The notes: generated by a model from the letters alone, not told the origin. Counted from the stretch's first letter, positions 36,164 through 45,180 are shown. The stretch is DNA of 64,000 bases from a bacterium 210917-DFI.7.65 (GCA_020555865.1 JAJCJJ010000004.1:174305-238304), one strand, 5' to 3'. A program made the numbers and translations.

Positions 36164-36190
36164 CATGGTTTCCAGGGTCTGGAAACCATG
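36164..36190. repeat. 11-bp inverted repeat
   Basis: CATGGTTTCCA and TGGAAACCATG separated by GGGTC, between the divergent tetR and cell-wall hydrolase genes. Could be an operator or a weak hairpin; nothing further can be said. Confidence 0.6.
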
Positions 36191-36257
36191 GAAGAGATTG
36201 TGACTTGCCCCTGGCGGCAGTTTCCTTTTATACTGGAAAACGGAAAGGAGGTTTTGG

Positions 36258-37061
36258 ATGACAAAACAGAAACACACAAAACGATTGGGTGCGTTGTTGA
36301 GCGGCACACTGCTTTTCAGTATGCTGCTTCTGCCCGCGCAGGCCGGGCAAATGCATATTCTGGTGGACGGTTCAAGCTACGATGGCCCTGTTCTGATGCA
36401 GAACAGCACCACCTACATACCCATGCGGCATTTTCTGACGGAATTGGGCTGGACCGTACAGTGGGACAGCGCCCACGGCGTTGCCGCAGCGCAAAAAGAT
36501 GGGAATATCGTGTCGGTCGACCCTTCCAGACAGACGCTGACGGTCAACGGCCAAACGCTGTCTGTCTCCGTTCCGTCCCAGGATGAGCGACTGTATCTTC
36601 CCCTGCGCACCCTGGGCGCTTTTCTTGACTACAGTGTCGAGTGGAACGGCGGGAACCACGTTTCCCTCACCTCTGGCGGCGCGGCAGACAAGTGGAGCGG
36701 TGAGAATTTGTACTGGCTCTCCCGTATTATCTGCGCCGAAGCTGGCGGGGAATCCCTGGCCGGCCAAGTGGCCGTGGGCAATGTGGTGCTCAACCGCGTG
36801 GATTCCGACGAGTTTCCAAACACCATCCACGAGGTAATTTTCGACCGCAAGCACGCGGTACAGTTCGAACCGGTAAGCAACGGCACCGTTTACAACGAGC
36901 CGACGGAAACCTCTGTGCAAGCGGCAAAATTGGCGCTGCAGGGTGTTAACACAGCGGGGAAAAGCCTTTACTTTTTCAACCCCAGCCTGTCGCAGGGTAC
37001 ATGGATCGCCGACAACCGGGCCTACTATACTACCATCGGATGCCATCAATTTTACCTGTAA
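36258..37061 (+). CDS. Spore cortex/cell-wall hydrolase, SleB type
   Basis: 267 residues with a signal peptide (about 1-30, LLSGTLLFSMLLLPAQAG). A copper-amine-oxidase-N-like stalk domain (about 30-140; TTYIPMRHFLTELGWTVQWD and LYLPLRTLGAFLDYSVEWN) precedes the SleB hydrolase domain (about 155-267): LSRIICAEAGGESLAGQVAV, GNVVLNRVDSDEFPNTIHEV and FFNPSLSQGTWIADN. The Glu of CAEAGGE is the expected catalytic residue. Germination or vegetative wall remodelling; cannot be told apart here. AAAGGAGG site upstream. Confidence 0.92.
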   Translation: MTKQKHTKRLGALLSGTLLFSMLLLPAQAGQMHILVDGSSYDGPVLMQNSTTYIPMRHFLTELGWTVQWDSAHGVAAAQKDGNIVSVDPSRQTLTVNGQTLSVSVPSQDERLYLPLRTLGAFLDYSVEWNGGNHVSLTSGGAADKWSGENLYWLSRIICAEAGGESLAGQVAVGNVVLNRVDSDEFPNTIHEVIFDRKHAVQFEPVSNGTVYNEPTETSVQAAKLALQGVNTAGKSLYFFNPSLSQGTWIADNRAYYTTIGCHQFYL

Positions 37062-37078
37062 GTCCCTTTTTTGCTTTG

Positions 37079-37114
37079 TCCCGGCAGCGTCTCGCCGTTG
37101 CCGGGAATTTTTAT
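37079..37114 (+). terminator. Terminator after the SleB-like gene
   Basis: CCCGGCA and TGCCGGG arms with a short interior stem, followed by AATTTTTA. Confidence 0.75.
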
Positions 37115-37153
37115 GCCTCCGGGACACCAAGGTGTATCTGTCCCCAATGAGCC

Positions 37154-37182
37154 TTGCCAAACGGCGCGAAAAACGGTATAAT
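37154..37182 (+). promoter_or_regulatory. Promoter of recQ
   Basis: TTGCCA (37154-37159), 17 bases, TATAAT (37177-37182), 34 bases before the recQ start codon. Confidence 0.75.
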
Positions 37183-37215
37183 ATGAAAGAACACCGATCA
37201 AGCGGGAGCTGCATC

Positions 37216-39063
37216 ATGGATAAACTGGATCTCCTAAAACAATATTTTGGCCATGAATCCTTTCGCGGCGGACAGGAAAACGTGATTGACGCCTTGCTGG
37301 CCGGCCGCGACGCCTTGGCCATTATGCCCACCGGCGGCGGAAAATCTCTGTGCTACCAGATCCCCGCACTGTTGCTGCGCGGTGTAACGCTGGTTGTTTC
37401 CCCGCTGATATCCCTGATGAAGGATCAAGTAGCAGCGCTGACGGACAGCGGCGTAGCGGCAGCTTATATTAATAGCTCTCTGTCTGAGGCCCAGATGTCT
37501 GCCGTATACCGCAATCTGCGCCGAGGAGCTTATAAAATTGTCTATGTCACCCCGGAACGACTGACCGGCGAGGGGTTCGTTGCCCTGTGCCGGCAGCTGG
37601 ATCTTTCCCTGCTGGCCGTAGATGAGGCGCACTGCATTTCTCAATGGGGGCAGGATTTCCGGCCCAGTTACTTGAAAATCAGTGAATTTCTCGCCCAGCT
37701 TCCCCGTCGTCCCGTGCTGGCCGCCTTTACCGCCACCGCCACGGAAGCAGTGCGCAAAGATATCGCACAGATTTTGGGACTGCAGAATCCGCTTTGTATG
37801 ATCACCGGATTTGACCGGCCAAACCTCTTTTTCGACGTGCTTCAGCCTCAAAAACGCAGTAGCGAGCTGCGCCGTCTGATTGCCGGACGCAGCGGCAAAA
37901 GCGGCATCGTATATTGTGCCACCCGTGCCACGGTGGAGCGGGTCTGCGCCGATCTCAAGGCGCATGGCGTTCCTGCCGTCCGCTACCACGCAGGGCTGGA
38001 AGATGCTGAGCGGCAGCAGAATCAGGACGACTTCCAATATGACCGCGCCAGCGTCATGGTAGCCACCAACGCTTTCGGTATGGGGATCGACAAATCCAAT
38101 GTATCCTATGTGATCCACTACAACATGCCCAAAAGCATCGAAGCTTATTACCAAGAAGCGGGCCGCGCCGGGCGGGACGGCGAGCCGGCCGACTGTATTC
38201 TTCTCTACTCCCCCGCCGATATTCTGACAGCCAAAATGCTGCTGCAGAGCAGCAGCGAAAACGAAACATTGGATCCGGAGAGCCGCCGCAGGATTCAGGA
38301 GCAGGATCTCAGGCGCCTGGAAGCCATGATCGGCTACTGTACCTCTTCCCGCTGCCTGCGCGGCGTGATCCTTGACTATTTCGGCCAGCCCCATGCCCAG
38401 CAGTGCGGCAACTGCGGTATCTGCCGCAGCACCTTCCGCCAACAGGATATTACTACCCAAGCGCAAATAATCCTTTCCTGTGTCCTGCGGATCCACAAGC
38501 AGCTGGGCTATTATGTTGGATACACTCTGGTGGTTCGTACCCTGTCAGGTAGCCGGGAACAGCGCGTTCAAAGCCTTTCCCTGGATAAGCTTTCCACCTA
38601 TGGCCTGCTCCGGCAGTATTCCCGTGCCCAGATCCGTACGTTTATTGACGAATTGGTCCGGCAGGGTTATCTGCAGATTCAAAGTGCCCATCAGACGCTG
38701 GAACCCACAGAGCGCAGCCGGGCAGTACTGTTTGAAAACGCGCGGGTAACCATGTTTGTGCGCTTTGAGATTGCGCCGCAGCGCAGTGCGCCCATCTCCC
38801 CCGCACCGGAAATGGGAGAGGTTTCCCCGGCCCTGCTCCTGGCTTTAAAATCCGAGCGCGCCCGAATCGCGCAGGAAGAACACATTCCGCCTTATATTGT
38901 TTTTTCCAACGCTGTGCTGACAGCGATGGCCGCGCGGAGGCCCCACAGCGCAGAGGAATTTCTTTCTCTCAGCGGCGTGGGCGAGAAAAAGGCCGCCCGT
39001 TATGGAGCCGCCTTTCTTTCCGTCATTGCATCTTATGAGGAAACGGAGCAGGAACAGACATGA
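37216..39063 (+). CDS. recQ: ATP-dependent DNA helicase RecQ
   Basis: 615 residues from the ATG at 37216 (GGGAG seven bases upstream, promoter just before); a longer frame overlaps the previous gene and is rejected. Helicase motifs: ALAIMPTGGGKSLCYQIPAL, LLAVDEAHCISQWGQDFRP, and the arginine-finger region YYQEAGRAGRDGEP. The RQC zinc cysteines include CGNCGIC, and an HRDC domain with LSLSGVGEKKAARYG ends the protein. Co-transcribed with the exonuclease, overlapping by four bases. Confidence 0.97.
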   Translation: MDKLDLLKQYFGHESFRGGQENVIDALLAGRDALAIMPTGGGKSLCYQIPALLLRGVTLVVSPLISLMKDQVAALTDSGVAAAYINSSLSEAQMSAVYRNLRRGAYKIVYVTPERLTGEGFVALCRQLDLSLLAVDEAHCISQWGQDFRPSYLKISEFLAQLPRRPVLAAFTATATEAVRKDIAQILGLQNPLCMITGFDRPNLFFDVLQPQKRSSELRRLIAGRSGKSGIVYCATRATVERVCADLKAHGVPAVRYHAGLEDAERQQNQDDFQYDRASVMVATNAFGMGIDKSNVSYVIHYNMPKSIEAYYQEAGRAGRDGEPADCILLYSPADILTAKMLLQSSSENETLDPESRRRIQEQDLRRLEAMIGYCTSSRCLRGVILDYFGQPHAQQCGNCGICRSTFRQQDITTQAQIILSCVLRIHKQLGYYVGYTLVVRTLSGSREQRVQSLSLDKLSTYGLLRQYSRAQIRTFIDELVRQGYLQIQSAHQTLEPTERSRAVLFENARVTMFVRFEIAPQRSAPISPAPEMGEVSPALLLALKSERARIAQEEHIPPYIVFSNAVLTAMAARRPHSAEEFLSLSGVGEKKAARYGAAFLSVIASYEETEQEQT

Positions 39064-39746
39064 AAAGCGCATTGTTTCAGCAATTTGAAAATATCGTTCT
39101 TTTGGATACGGAAACTACCGGCATTGAACACAGGCAGGACGAGATCATTGAGTTGGCTGCCCTGCGCGCCGTTCCCAGCGAGGGACAAACGGAAACCGCA
39201 GAGGAGTTGGATCTTCTGATCCGCCTGTCGCCCGGCCGGACGATCCCGCCTTTTATCCAGAATCTGACCGGAATTACTGACAGTATGCTGCAGGCCGAAG
39301 GTGTTTCCAAAAGAGACGCTGCGGCTGCTTTTTCCGCGCTGCTTGTCCACCCCAACACGTTGTTGGTAGCATATAATGCCCAGTTTGATTTGTGTTTTCT
39401 CTACTATTTTCTTGCCCGTCAAAAACAGGCAAACATCCTGCAGGGTGTCAAACTGCTTGACGCCATGACTGTGTATAAAGACCGGCATGATTATCCTCAC
39501 AAGCTGTGCAACGCCATTGAAACCTATGGTCTGCAAGGCCAGAACACTCACCGCGCCATCGACGATGTAAAAGCTACGTTGGAACTGCTGGATGCTATGG
39601 CGACTGAAGAGGACGACCTTGCGCAGTACGTTAACCTGTTCGGGTATCACCCCAAATATGGCGTTTCCGGACCGCGCATATCCTCTGTCACCTATCGGCC
39701 CCAGGGGTATGAACGGCATCAAAAATTATACCAATCCCTGCCCTGA
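39060..39746 (+). CDS. DnaQ-like 3'-5' exonuclease
   Basis: 228 residues. DEDD-type exonuclease: Exo I VLLDTETTGIEHRQDEIIEL, Exo II VAYNAQFDLCFLYYFLA and Exo III THRAIDDVKATLELL with His five residues before Asp (DEDDh). The start ATG overlaps the recQ stop (ATGA), suggesting a helicase-exonuclease repair pair. No polymerase domain attached. Confidence 0.92.
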   Translation: MKSALFQQFENIVLLDTETTGIEHRQDEIIELAALRAVPSEGQTETAEELDLLIRLSPGRTIPPFIQNLTGITDSMLQAEGVSKRDAAAAFSALLVHPNTLLVAYNAQFDLCFLYYFLARQKQANILQGVKLLDAMTVYKDRHDYPHKLCNAIETYGLQGQNTHRAIDDVKATLELLDAMATEEDDLAQYVNLFGYHPKYGVSGPRISSVTYRPQGYERHQKLYQSLP

Positions 39747-39788
39747 TGCAGATAAATATAACAGATATTCGTGCAAGCCATCAACCCA

Positions 39789-39816
39789 TTGACTTCCGCT
39801 GACATAGCGGTAATAC
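39789..39816 (+). promoter_or_regulatory. Promoter of the lipoprotein gene
   Basis: TTGACT (39789-39794), 16 bases, TAATAC (39811-39816). Confidence 0.5.
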
Positions 39817-39841
39817 GACCAAACATGGAGGATCAAACATC

Positions 39842-40660
39842 ATGAAAAAACTATTTGCTTTCACCCTGGCTCTCGCTCTTATGCTGAGCATGACCGCCTG
39901 CGGCGGCAATGCCAACAAACAGCCTTCTTCCAGCGAAGACAGCACATACGAAGATGTGCTCGGCGAGGACAGCAGCATCGAGGAGCAGCAGCCTTCTACC
40001 GACGAAGAGGAGGGTAACGAAGAGACAACGCCGCCGACAGACGACGAGCAGGAGACAAAACCGGATTCTAAGCCGGACAACAACAAGCCCAGCAACGGTG
40101 GAAACAGCAAACCGGATAACAGTGGGAGCAATAAACCCAGCAACGGCGGAAATGGAAGCAACAGCGGAAGCGGAAGCAATACCGGCAGCGGCTCTCAGGA
40201 TGAAACCAAAACGTATTCCGGCACTCTTCCGGATCTGATCAACGCCATTTATGCCAACCACAGCGTGGATCTGAGCCTGAGCGACCCTACCGCAGTGGAC
40301 TTGAGCAACAGTGACCAAATCAGTTACTATCTGGGGCTGACCGATGCCTCAAAACTCAAGGAAGCCTATTATTCTGAGGCCTTGATCGGCTCTCAGGCCT
40401 ATTCTCTGGTCGTGGTGCGCGCCAACAGCGCTAAAGATGCCGCTTCCGTTGCCCAGAGTATGTTTGACGGCATCAATCAAAACAAATGGATTTGTGTCAC
40501 TGCGAACGCGGTAGCCGCTGGTGCATATGGCGATACTGCCATGCTGGTTATGGCAAACACTGACTTGGGTGAAACGCTGACCACCGATCTGCGCGCCGCT
40601 TATGCCTCTGCCGTGGGCGGGGCACTGGACGTTTCGCTGGATCGCGTGGATACGCTCTAA
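39842..40660 (+). CDS. Lipoprotein with long disordered linker
   Basis: 272 residues. Lipobox LMLSMTACGG places the lipidated Cys at residue 20. Residues 24-125 are low-complexity: first acidic Glu/Asp/Ser, then Asn/Gly/Ser/Lys repeats such as KPSNGGNSKPDNSGSNKPSN. The C-terminal globular part (about 130-272) may be DUF4358-like, with LVVVRANSAKDAASVAQSM. An extracytoplasmic surface role is inferred; the linker would span the cell wall. AGGAGG-like site precedes the ATG. Confidence 0.8.
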   Translation: MKKLFAFTLALALMLSMTACGGNANKQPSSSEDSTYEDVLGEDSSIEEQQPSTDEEEGNEETTPPTDDEQETKPDSKPDNNKPSNGGNSKPDNSGSNKPSNGGNGSNSGSGSNTGSGSQDETKTYSGTLPDLINAIYANHSVDLSLSDPTAVDLSNSDQISYYLGLTDASKLKEAYYSEALIGSQAYSLVVVRANSAKDAASVAQSMFDGINQNKWICVTANAVAAGAYGDTAMLVMANTDLGETLTTDLRAAYASAVGGALDVSLDRVDTL

Positions 40661-40667
40661 GCAGGAC

Positions 40668-40696
40668 TTGCAGCGGCGCACGAATTCTGTTATACT
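40668..40696 (+). promoter_or_regulatory. Promoter of the orphan small RNA
   Basis: TTGCAG (40668-40673), 17 bases, TATACT (40691-40696); predicts a start near 40703. Confidence 0.7.
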
Positions 40697-40702
40697 ATCT
40701 CT

Positions 40703-40775
40703 ATAAGGGAAGGATGCTCCTTCTGCAAAAGCTGCTACTAGCCGGGCAGCCGCGCAGTAGGTGCATCCTTTTTTG
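40703..40775 (+). ncRNA. Candidate small RNA, about 70 nt
   Basis: Starts at a good promoter and ends with a hairpin-T-run. AAGGATGC (40710-40717) pairs with GCATCCTT (40763-40770), then TTTTG. Inside is CTACT...AGTAG around AGCCGGGCAGCCGCGC. No start codon with ribosome site. No following gene on the plus strand: the next gene is on the opposite strand 110 bases on. So it is a free transcript rather than a riboswitch. Family not recognised. Confidence 0.6.
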
Positions 40776-40834
40776 TGCCTTGAAACAGCTGTTGTCCCGT
40801 ATATTTTTCCTTCCTGTGCCGATGAAGCAAAATC

Positions 40835-40879
40835 AAAAGGCTGTCCCCACGAGCCCCACAGCTCCGGGAACAGCCTTTT
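40835..40879 (-). terminator. Terminator of the two-component operon
   Basis: AAAAGGCTGTTCCC and GGGGACAGCCTTTT arms followed by GATTTTG on the minus strand, just after the exported-protein gene. Confidence 0.75.
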
Positions 40880-40887
40880 CTGTATAA

Positions 40888-41754
40888 TCAGTCGCTATCC
40901 AGATTAAAATTTAAAAACGCGCCGCCTTCCGCCTCTGCCGCTTGCTCCAGGCAATAGGAATATCCGCCGAAATTAAAACGAGCATTGGGGTACTCTGCCC
41001 CGGAAGCGGGTATTTCCTTATATTCCGTACAGGAAACACCGATCAGGTCTGCCAAGATAGAAAAACGGTATGGCCACTGCGTTAGCACCAGATCTGGCTC
41101 ACCCTGTATGGAAAGGGCGTAGACTACGCCGGTCTCCTCATCCAGCACCACAGAAAAACGGGTATCCTGCTCCAGCCCGTATGCTTCCCCGTCCTCCAGC
41201 GCAAGACAAATGCACAGAAGCGACATGGAGAAAAAAGGATCGCTGTCATCCGTGATGGAACAGTATTCAACCTGCATCTGACTTGCCGCTTTCTGATAAT
41301 GCAGCAAAAGATCGTTGCTGATCACACCGCTTTCCACCAGAAAATAGACGCCCTGAAAAAGATAATCGTTGACGTGTTCAGAAATACTGCCACCTTGCAT
41401 CGGGCTCAAAAGATAACTGTCGGAAACGGAATTTTCGCCGACATCGTTTTCCCCGCCAGTTTCCATGGATGCAATGGATTCCACCTGCCGCACCTCCACC
41501 GAGACACTTCCAACAGGATTCTCATAATGGATTTCCCCATTCCGGGCAGAAATGCCGGAATATCGCAGCAGATGCAGACGATCCGAGCCACTGAGGGTAT
41601 AATTCGTAACCAGCGCGTCCTCATCCACGGACTCCTGATGCAGCACATCCTGATAGTTACGATCCCATTGCTGCAGTGTGCCCATAGGCAGCGACACGGC
41701 CAGCAGCACCGCAGCAGCGGTAAACACCGGCAAAAAGAGAGCACGCCCCCTCAT
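40888..41754 (-). CDS. Exported protein of unknown function, partner of the sensor kinase
   Basis: 288 residues from the ATG at 41754, chosen for the ATGA overlap with the kinase gene. One N-terminal membrane segment (FLPVFTAAAVLLAVSLPMG), then a soluble extracytoplasmic domain, e.g. DRLHLLRYSGISARNGEIHY. No domain recognised. Overlap and shared terminator imply it works with the kinase, for example as a sensor accessory. Confidence 0.8.
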   Translation of the reverse strand: MRGRALFLPVFTAAAVLLAVSLPMGTLQQWDRNYQDVLHQESVDEDALVTNYTLSGSDRLHLLRYSGISARNGEIHYENPVGSVSVEVRQVESIASMETGGENDVGENSVSDSYLLSPMQGGSISEHVNDYLFQGVYFLVESGVISNDLLLHYQKAASQMQVEYCSITDDSDPFFSMSLLCICLALEDGEAYGLEQDTRFSVVLDEETGVVYALSIQGEPDLVLTQWPYRFSILADLIGVSCTEYKEIPASGAEYPNARFNFGGYSYCLEQAAEAEGGAFLNFNLDSD

Positions 41755-43172
41755 CTTCCTCCCTCCTTCAACAGAAGCGACACCGTGGTACCTTTTCCCA
41801 GCGCACTGGTGAACTCTAGCGCTGTGCCGTGCACCTGCGCCACTGCAGCACACAGGGCCAAGCCCAGCCCCGCACCGTTTTGCGCCCGGGCACGGGACTT
41901 GTCCACCATGTAAAACGGCTCTGTGACGCGCAGCAATTCCTCCGGCGCAATACCGCTTCCATGGTCACGTACACAGATGCGGTAGCCCCCTTCCTCTGCT
42001 GTCCCGATCAAAGACACCACACTGCCGGCAGGACTGGCTTTGCGCGCATTGTCGCACAGATTCACCACCAAGGATTCCAGTAAATCTGCCTCGCCCCATA
42101 TGACGCCCGGCCCGGCCGACAGCATCAGAGAAATGCCACTGTCCCAAAACGACGGTTCCAGCACCGCCGCGATGGCAGAAAGCCACGGCTGTGCCTCGAA
42201 AGCGGCGGGCGTATAGGTCTCACGCCGATAGACGATCAGCTCCAGCAGCTTGTGCGATAGGGACTCCAGCCGTTTTCCCTCAGAATGAATATAATTGGCC
42301 GCCTTGAATTGCTGCTCCGGCAGCAGTGTCTGCGAACGCAGCATATCACTATACCCGATAATGGAGGTCAGCGGCGTTTTCAATTCATGCGCGAAAGAGG
42401 CAATAAAATCCTCCTGCCGCTTGGAGGCATCCTCCAGCTGATGGATCTTTGTTTCCAGGCTGTCTGCCATGGCGTTAAAGTCCTCTGTCAGGGCACCGAT
42501 TTCATCCCGGGAAGTCACGGTGCAGCGCAGTTGATAATCCCCGCCTGCGATACGACGGCTGACCACCGAGAGCTTATGCATGGGCCGTGTCAGATAGACA
42601 GACAGAAGCAGCATCGCAACGGCGGAAAATGCCATCAGTACCAAGGTCATCAGTTGATAAAACATCAAATAGCGGTTTCGTTTCTGGATCGTCGCCGTGA
42701 TATCCCGCAGATTCTCCAGATAAAACTGCCTTTGCCCCACTTCCACACAGCAGGCCGACTGCATATAGTACCGTCCGTCCTGGAAAAAGTACATCCAGCT
42801 GCGGCCGTTCTCTTCCAGCGACCCGATCAGATCCCGGCTTGACTGAAAGCTTTTGCTGAGGTACAGCGTTCCCCGTTCCGCATCGCTGATGCGGATGCAG
42901 CAATTGTTGCTGCTCTCCAGCGTCCAGCCAATGCGGCGGATGGTCCCATCCGAAAGCGCGTCCATCATGCCATAACTTTCCGCCGTGGCCACTGCACTGG
43001 CAGCTGCTGTGCCGAAAGAAAAACGCAGCATCTGGTTTTCATCCAGCGTGACACGCTCTTCCCGTTCCATCGCTGAACGGAACACCGAGTTCAGCAGCAT
43101 GGTATTGCCTACGCCGAAAATCAACGCTATGATCAGCAGCGTGGAAAAAAAGACTTTGTGCGAAAACTTCAC
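41751..43172 (-). CDS. Sensor histidine kinase
   Basis: 473 residues. Membrane segment near the N-terminus (VFFSTLLIIALIFGVGNTML), a ~130-residue extracellular sensor, a second segment near 170-190 (LMTLVLMAFSAVAMLLLSVY), HAMP, then HisKA with ASFAHELKTPLTSIIGYSD (His near residue 262) and HATPase: LVVNLCDNARKASPAG, RDHGSGIAPEELLRV, AGLGLALCAAVAQVHG. Signal unknown. Starts 38 bases after the regulator. Confidence 0.95.
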   Translation of the reverse strand: MKFSHKVFFSTLLIIALIFGVGNTMLLNSVFRSAMEREERVTLDENQMLRFSFGTAAASAVATAESYGMMDALSDGTIRRIGWTLESSNNCCIRISDAERGTLYLSKSFQSSRDLIGSLEENGRSWMYFFQDGRYYMQSACCVEVGQRQFYLENLRDITATIQKRNRYLMFYQLMTLVLMAFSAVAMLLLSVYLTRPMHKLSVVSRRIAGGDYQLRCTVTSRDEIGALTEDFNAMADSLETKIHQLEDASKRQEDFIASFAHELKTPLTSIIGYSDMLRSQTLLPEQQFKAANYIHSEGKRLESLSHKLLELIVYRRETYTPAAFEAQPWLSAIAAVLEPSFWDSGISLMLSAGPGVIWGEADLLESLVVNLCDNARKASPAGSVVSLIGTAEEGGYRICVRDHGSGIAPEELLRVTEPFYMVDKSRARAQNGAGLGLALCAAVAQVHGTALEFTSALGKGTTVSLLLKEGGR

Positions 43173-43209
43173 GGTATCCCTCCTGCGACTCAGCCTGCCT
43201 CCGGTGGAT

Positions 43210-43860
43210 TCAGTTCAGGCGGTAGCCTACTTTATAGACCGCAGAAATGTGCTCTTCCCATTCCAGTTTCTTGCGCAGTCGCTGGACGTGCAGATCCACT
43301 GTGCGGCCTTCGCCGGTATAATCCCCGCCCCAAACACGACGGTAGAGTGTTTCCCGGAACAAGGCAATGTTTTTATTTTGCAAAAACAGCACCAGCAGAT
43401 CAAACTCTTTCATGGTGAGGTTCACAGGAATGCCGTTTTTGGTCACTGTGCGGGATGGGATGTCCACCTCCACCCCATCCAGTGAAAAATGCTGCGCCGC
43501 TTTATTGTAACGCCGCAGCACAGATTCCACCCGTGCCAGCATTTCTACAATCTCAAAAGGCTTGGTAATATAATCGTCAGCCCCTTCGTGCAGCCCCCGC
43601 ACACGGTCTGCCACACTATCTTTTGCCGTAATAAAAATGGCAGGAATATTCATGGGACGGATGTAATGCAGCACGTCATAACCGTCCGCGCCCGGCATCA
43701 TTACATCCAACAGCGCCAGGTCGAACGTTTCCCGTTCCAGTGCTTCAATGGCGCTCAGCCCGTCCGCCACACAGGTGCAGGCATAGCCGGAGCGCTCCAA
43801 ATTCATCGTCAGCAAATCTGCAATCGCCTGCTCATCCTCTGCAATTAAAATTTTTATCAT
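43210..43860 (-). CDS. OmpR-family response regulator
   Basis: 216 residues from the ATG at 43860 with AAAGGAG upstream. Receiver domain: KILIAEDEQAIADLL and the phospho-Asp LALLDVMMPGADGYDV (near residue 52). C-terminal winged helix: VNLTMKEFDLLVLFLQNKN then RRVWGGDYTGEGRTVDLHV. First gene of the operon. Confidence 0.96.
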   Translation of the reverse strand: MIKILIAEDEQAIADLLTMNLERSGYACTCVADGLSAIEALERETFDLALLDVMMPGADGYDVLHYIRPMNIPAIFITAKDSVADRVRGLHEGADDYITKPFEIVEMLARVESVLRRYNKAAQHFSLDGVEVDIPSRTVTKNGIPVNLTMKEFDLLVLFLQNKNIALFRETLYRRVWGGDYTGEGRTVDLHVQRLRKKLEWEEHISAVYKVGYRLN

Positions 43861-43967
43861 AAAAAGGACTCCTTTGAGAAACAACAGGGTAAATTACCAT
43901 ATCCCTGGATTTTATATCTAATTGTATCACACTTGTATCACCAGCGCACAAAATTTTTGAATTTCTA

Positions 43968-43997
43968 TTGCAATTCTCACCGAAAACAGTGTATAGT
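43968..43997 (+). promoter_or_regulatory. Promoter of rubrerythrin
   Basis: TTGCAA (43968-43973), 18 bases, TATAGT (43992-43997). Confidence 0.6.
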
Positions 43998-44046
43998 AAA
44001 AAAGTAGAAATACATTTGATACGGTATGGAGTGAAAGGAGAAAACC

Positions 44047-44580
44047 ATGGAACTGAAAGGAAGCAAAACAGAGGCCAATCTGTGGATTGCATTTGCAGGC
44101 GAAAGCAAAGCCCGCAACAAGTATACATATTTCGCCAGCAAGGCCAAAAAAGAGGGTTATGAGCAGATCGCCGCGATTTTTGAAGAAACCGCAGGCAATG
44201 AAAAAGAACATGCAAAGCTCTGGTTCAAGGAGCTGGGCGGCATCGGCGATACCGCAGCCAATCTGAAATCTGCCGCTGAGGGCGAGCACGAGGAATGGAC
44301 GGAAATGTACAAGGAAATGGCCGAAACCGCCAAAGAAGAGGGATTCGACCGTTTGGCATTCCTGTTCGAGTCCGTGGCTGCTATTGAAAAGGAGCACGAA
44401 GAGCGCTATCTGAAGCTGCTGGGCAACATCGAGGACAATCTGGTGTTCCAGGCCGGTGAGGAAACCGTTTGGATCTGCCGCAACTGCGGCCACATCAGCG
44501 TGGGTAAGGAAGCCCCTCAGGTATGCCCCGTCTGCGCCCATCCCCAAGCTTATTTTGAGCGGCGCTGCGTCAATTACTGA
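44047..44580 (+). CDS. rbr: Rubrerythrin
   Basis: 177 residues, peroxide-reducing di-iron protein of anaerobes. Ferritin-like di-iron helices: FAGESKARNKYTYFASKAKK, FEETAGNEKEHAKLWFKEL and SVAAIEKEHEERYLKLLGN. C-terminal rubredoxin domain with CRNCGH and CPVCAHPQAYFE. Strong AAAGGAG site. Fits an obligate anaerobe. Confidence 0.97.
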   Translation: MELKGSKTEANLWIAFAGESKARNKYTYFASKAKKEGYEQIAAIFEETAGNEKEHAKLWFKELGGIGDTAANLKSAAEGEHEEWTEMYKEMAETAKEEGFDRLAFLFESVAAIEKEHEERYLKLLGNIEDNLVFQAGEETVWICRNCGHISVGKEAPQVCPVCAHPQAYFERRCVNY

Positions 44581-44663
44581 TTGGATTGTTGCTGCAACAG
44601 GAGAAGATGCCGCCGCCCCCCTCTTCTGTTGCTCTATACCACTCGAAATTCAGTATAAAAATT

Positions 44664-44751
44664 ATCTGAACCGATTCCCTGCCGGAAATCGGTTCAGATG
44701 ATCATTTTGCATAAAGCTAAAAAAAGACACGTCTACTGCGTGTCTTTTTTT
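44664..44751 (+). terminator. Two tandem hairpins after rubrerythrin
   Basis: First: ATCTGAACCGATT/AATCGGTTCAGAT (44664-44699). Second, stronger: AAAAAAAGACACG/CGTGTCTTTTTTT (44719-44751), a classical terminator. The following 44752-44831 stretch shows no gene. Confidence 0.8.
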
Positions 44752-44831
44752 ACGTTTGGCGATAGACGGTTCAAATCGATAGTTTGAAATTCTCAGCAAG
44801 GGGAAACCGCCCTTCGGGAGGCAGAATCTAT

Positions 44832-44868
44832 AAAGAAAGACATCTGCTAAAAGCAGATGTCTTTCTTT
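44832..44868 (-). terminator. Terminator of the tRNA-Leu pair
   Basis: AAAGAAAGACATCTGC/GCAGATGTCTTTCTTT with loop TAAAA directly after the tRNA 3' end, read on the minus strand. Confidence 0.85.
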
Positions 44869-44869
44869 A

Positions 44870-44957
44870 TGGTGCGCGAGGCGGGAGTTGAACCCGCACG
44901 TGCGTAATGCACACTAGAACCTGAATCTAGCGAGTCTGCCAATTCCACCACTCGCGC
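44870..44957 (-). tRNA. tRNA-Leu (CAG)
   Basis: Acceptor GCGCGAG/CTCGCGC, encoded CCA, anticodon loop TTCAGGT giving CAG, long variable arm and T-loop GGTTCAACTCC. Type II tRNA. Confidence 0.95.
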
Positions 44958-44979
44958 ATATATAAATTGAAGAATCAGC

Positions 44980-45063
44980 TGGTGCGAGTGACGGGACTTG
45001 AACCCGTACGGCGTCGCCACACGCACCTCAAACGTGCCTGTCTACCAGTTCCAGCACACTCGC
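44980..45063 (-). tRNA. tRNA-Leu (GAG)
   Basis: Acceptor GCGAGTG/CACTCGC, encoded CCA, anticodon loop TTGAGGT giving GAG, long variable arm. Transcribed with the tRNA-Leu(CAG). Confidence 0.95.
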
Positions 45064-45092
45064 ATTTTTTAGTTCAACTGATCACTTGGATT

Positions 45093-45121
45093 ATTATAGT
45101 CAGAGCGGGTCCGTTTGTCAA
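45093..45121 (-). promoter_or_regulatory. Perfect consensus promoter of the tRNA-Leu pair
   Basis: Minus strand TTGACA (45121-45116), 17 bases, TATAAT (45098-45093). Confidence 0.9.
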
Positions 45122-45180
45122 GGACTTTTTTTCATGGGCTGCCTGATCCCCCGGAGCATGAACTTTTTTGTTGGAACAGC

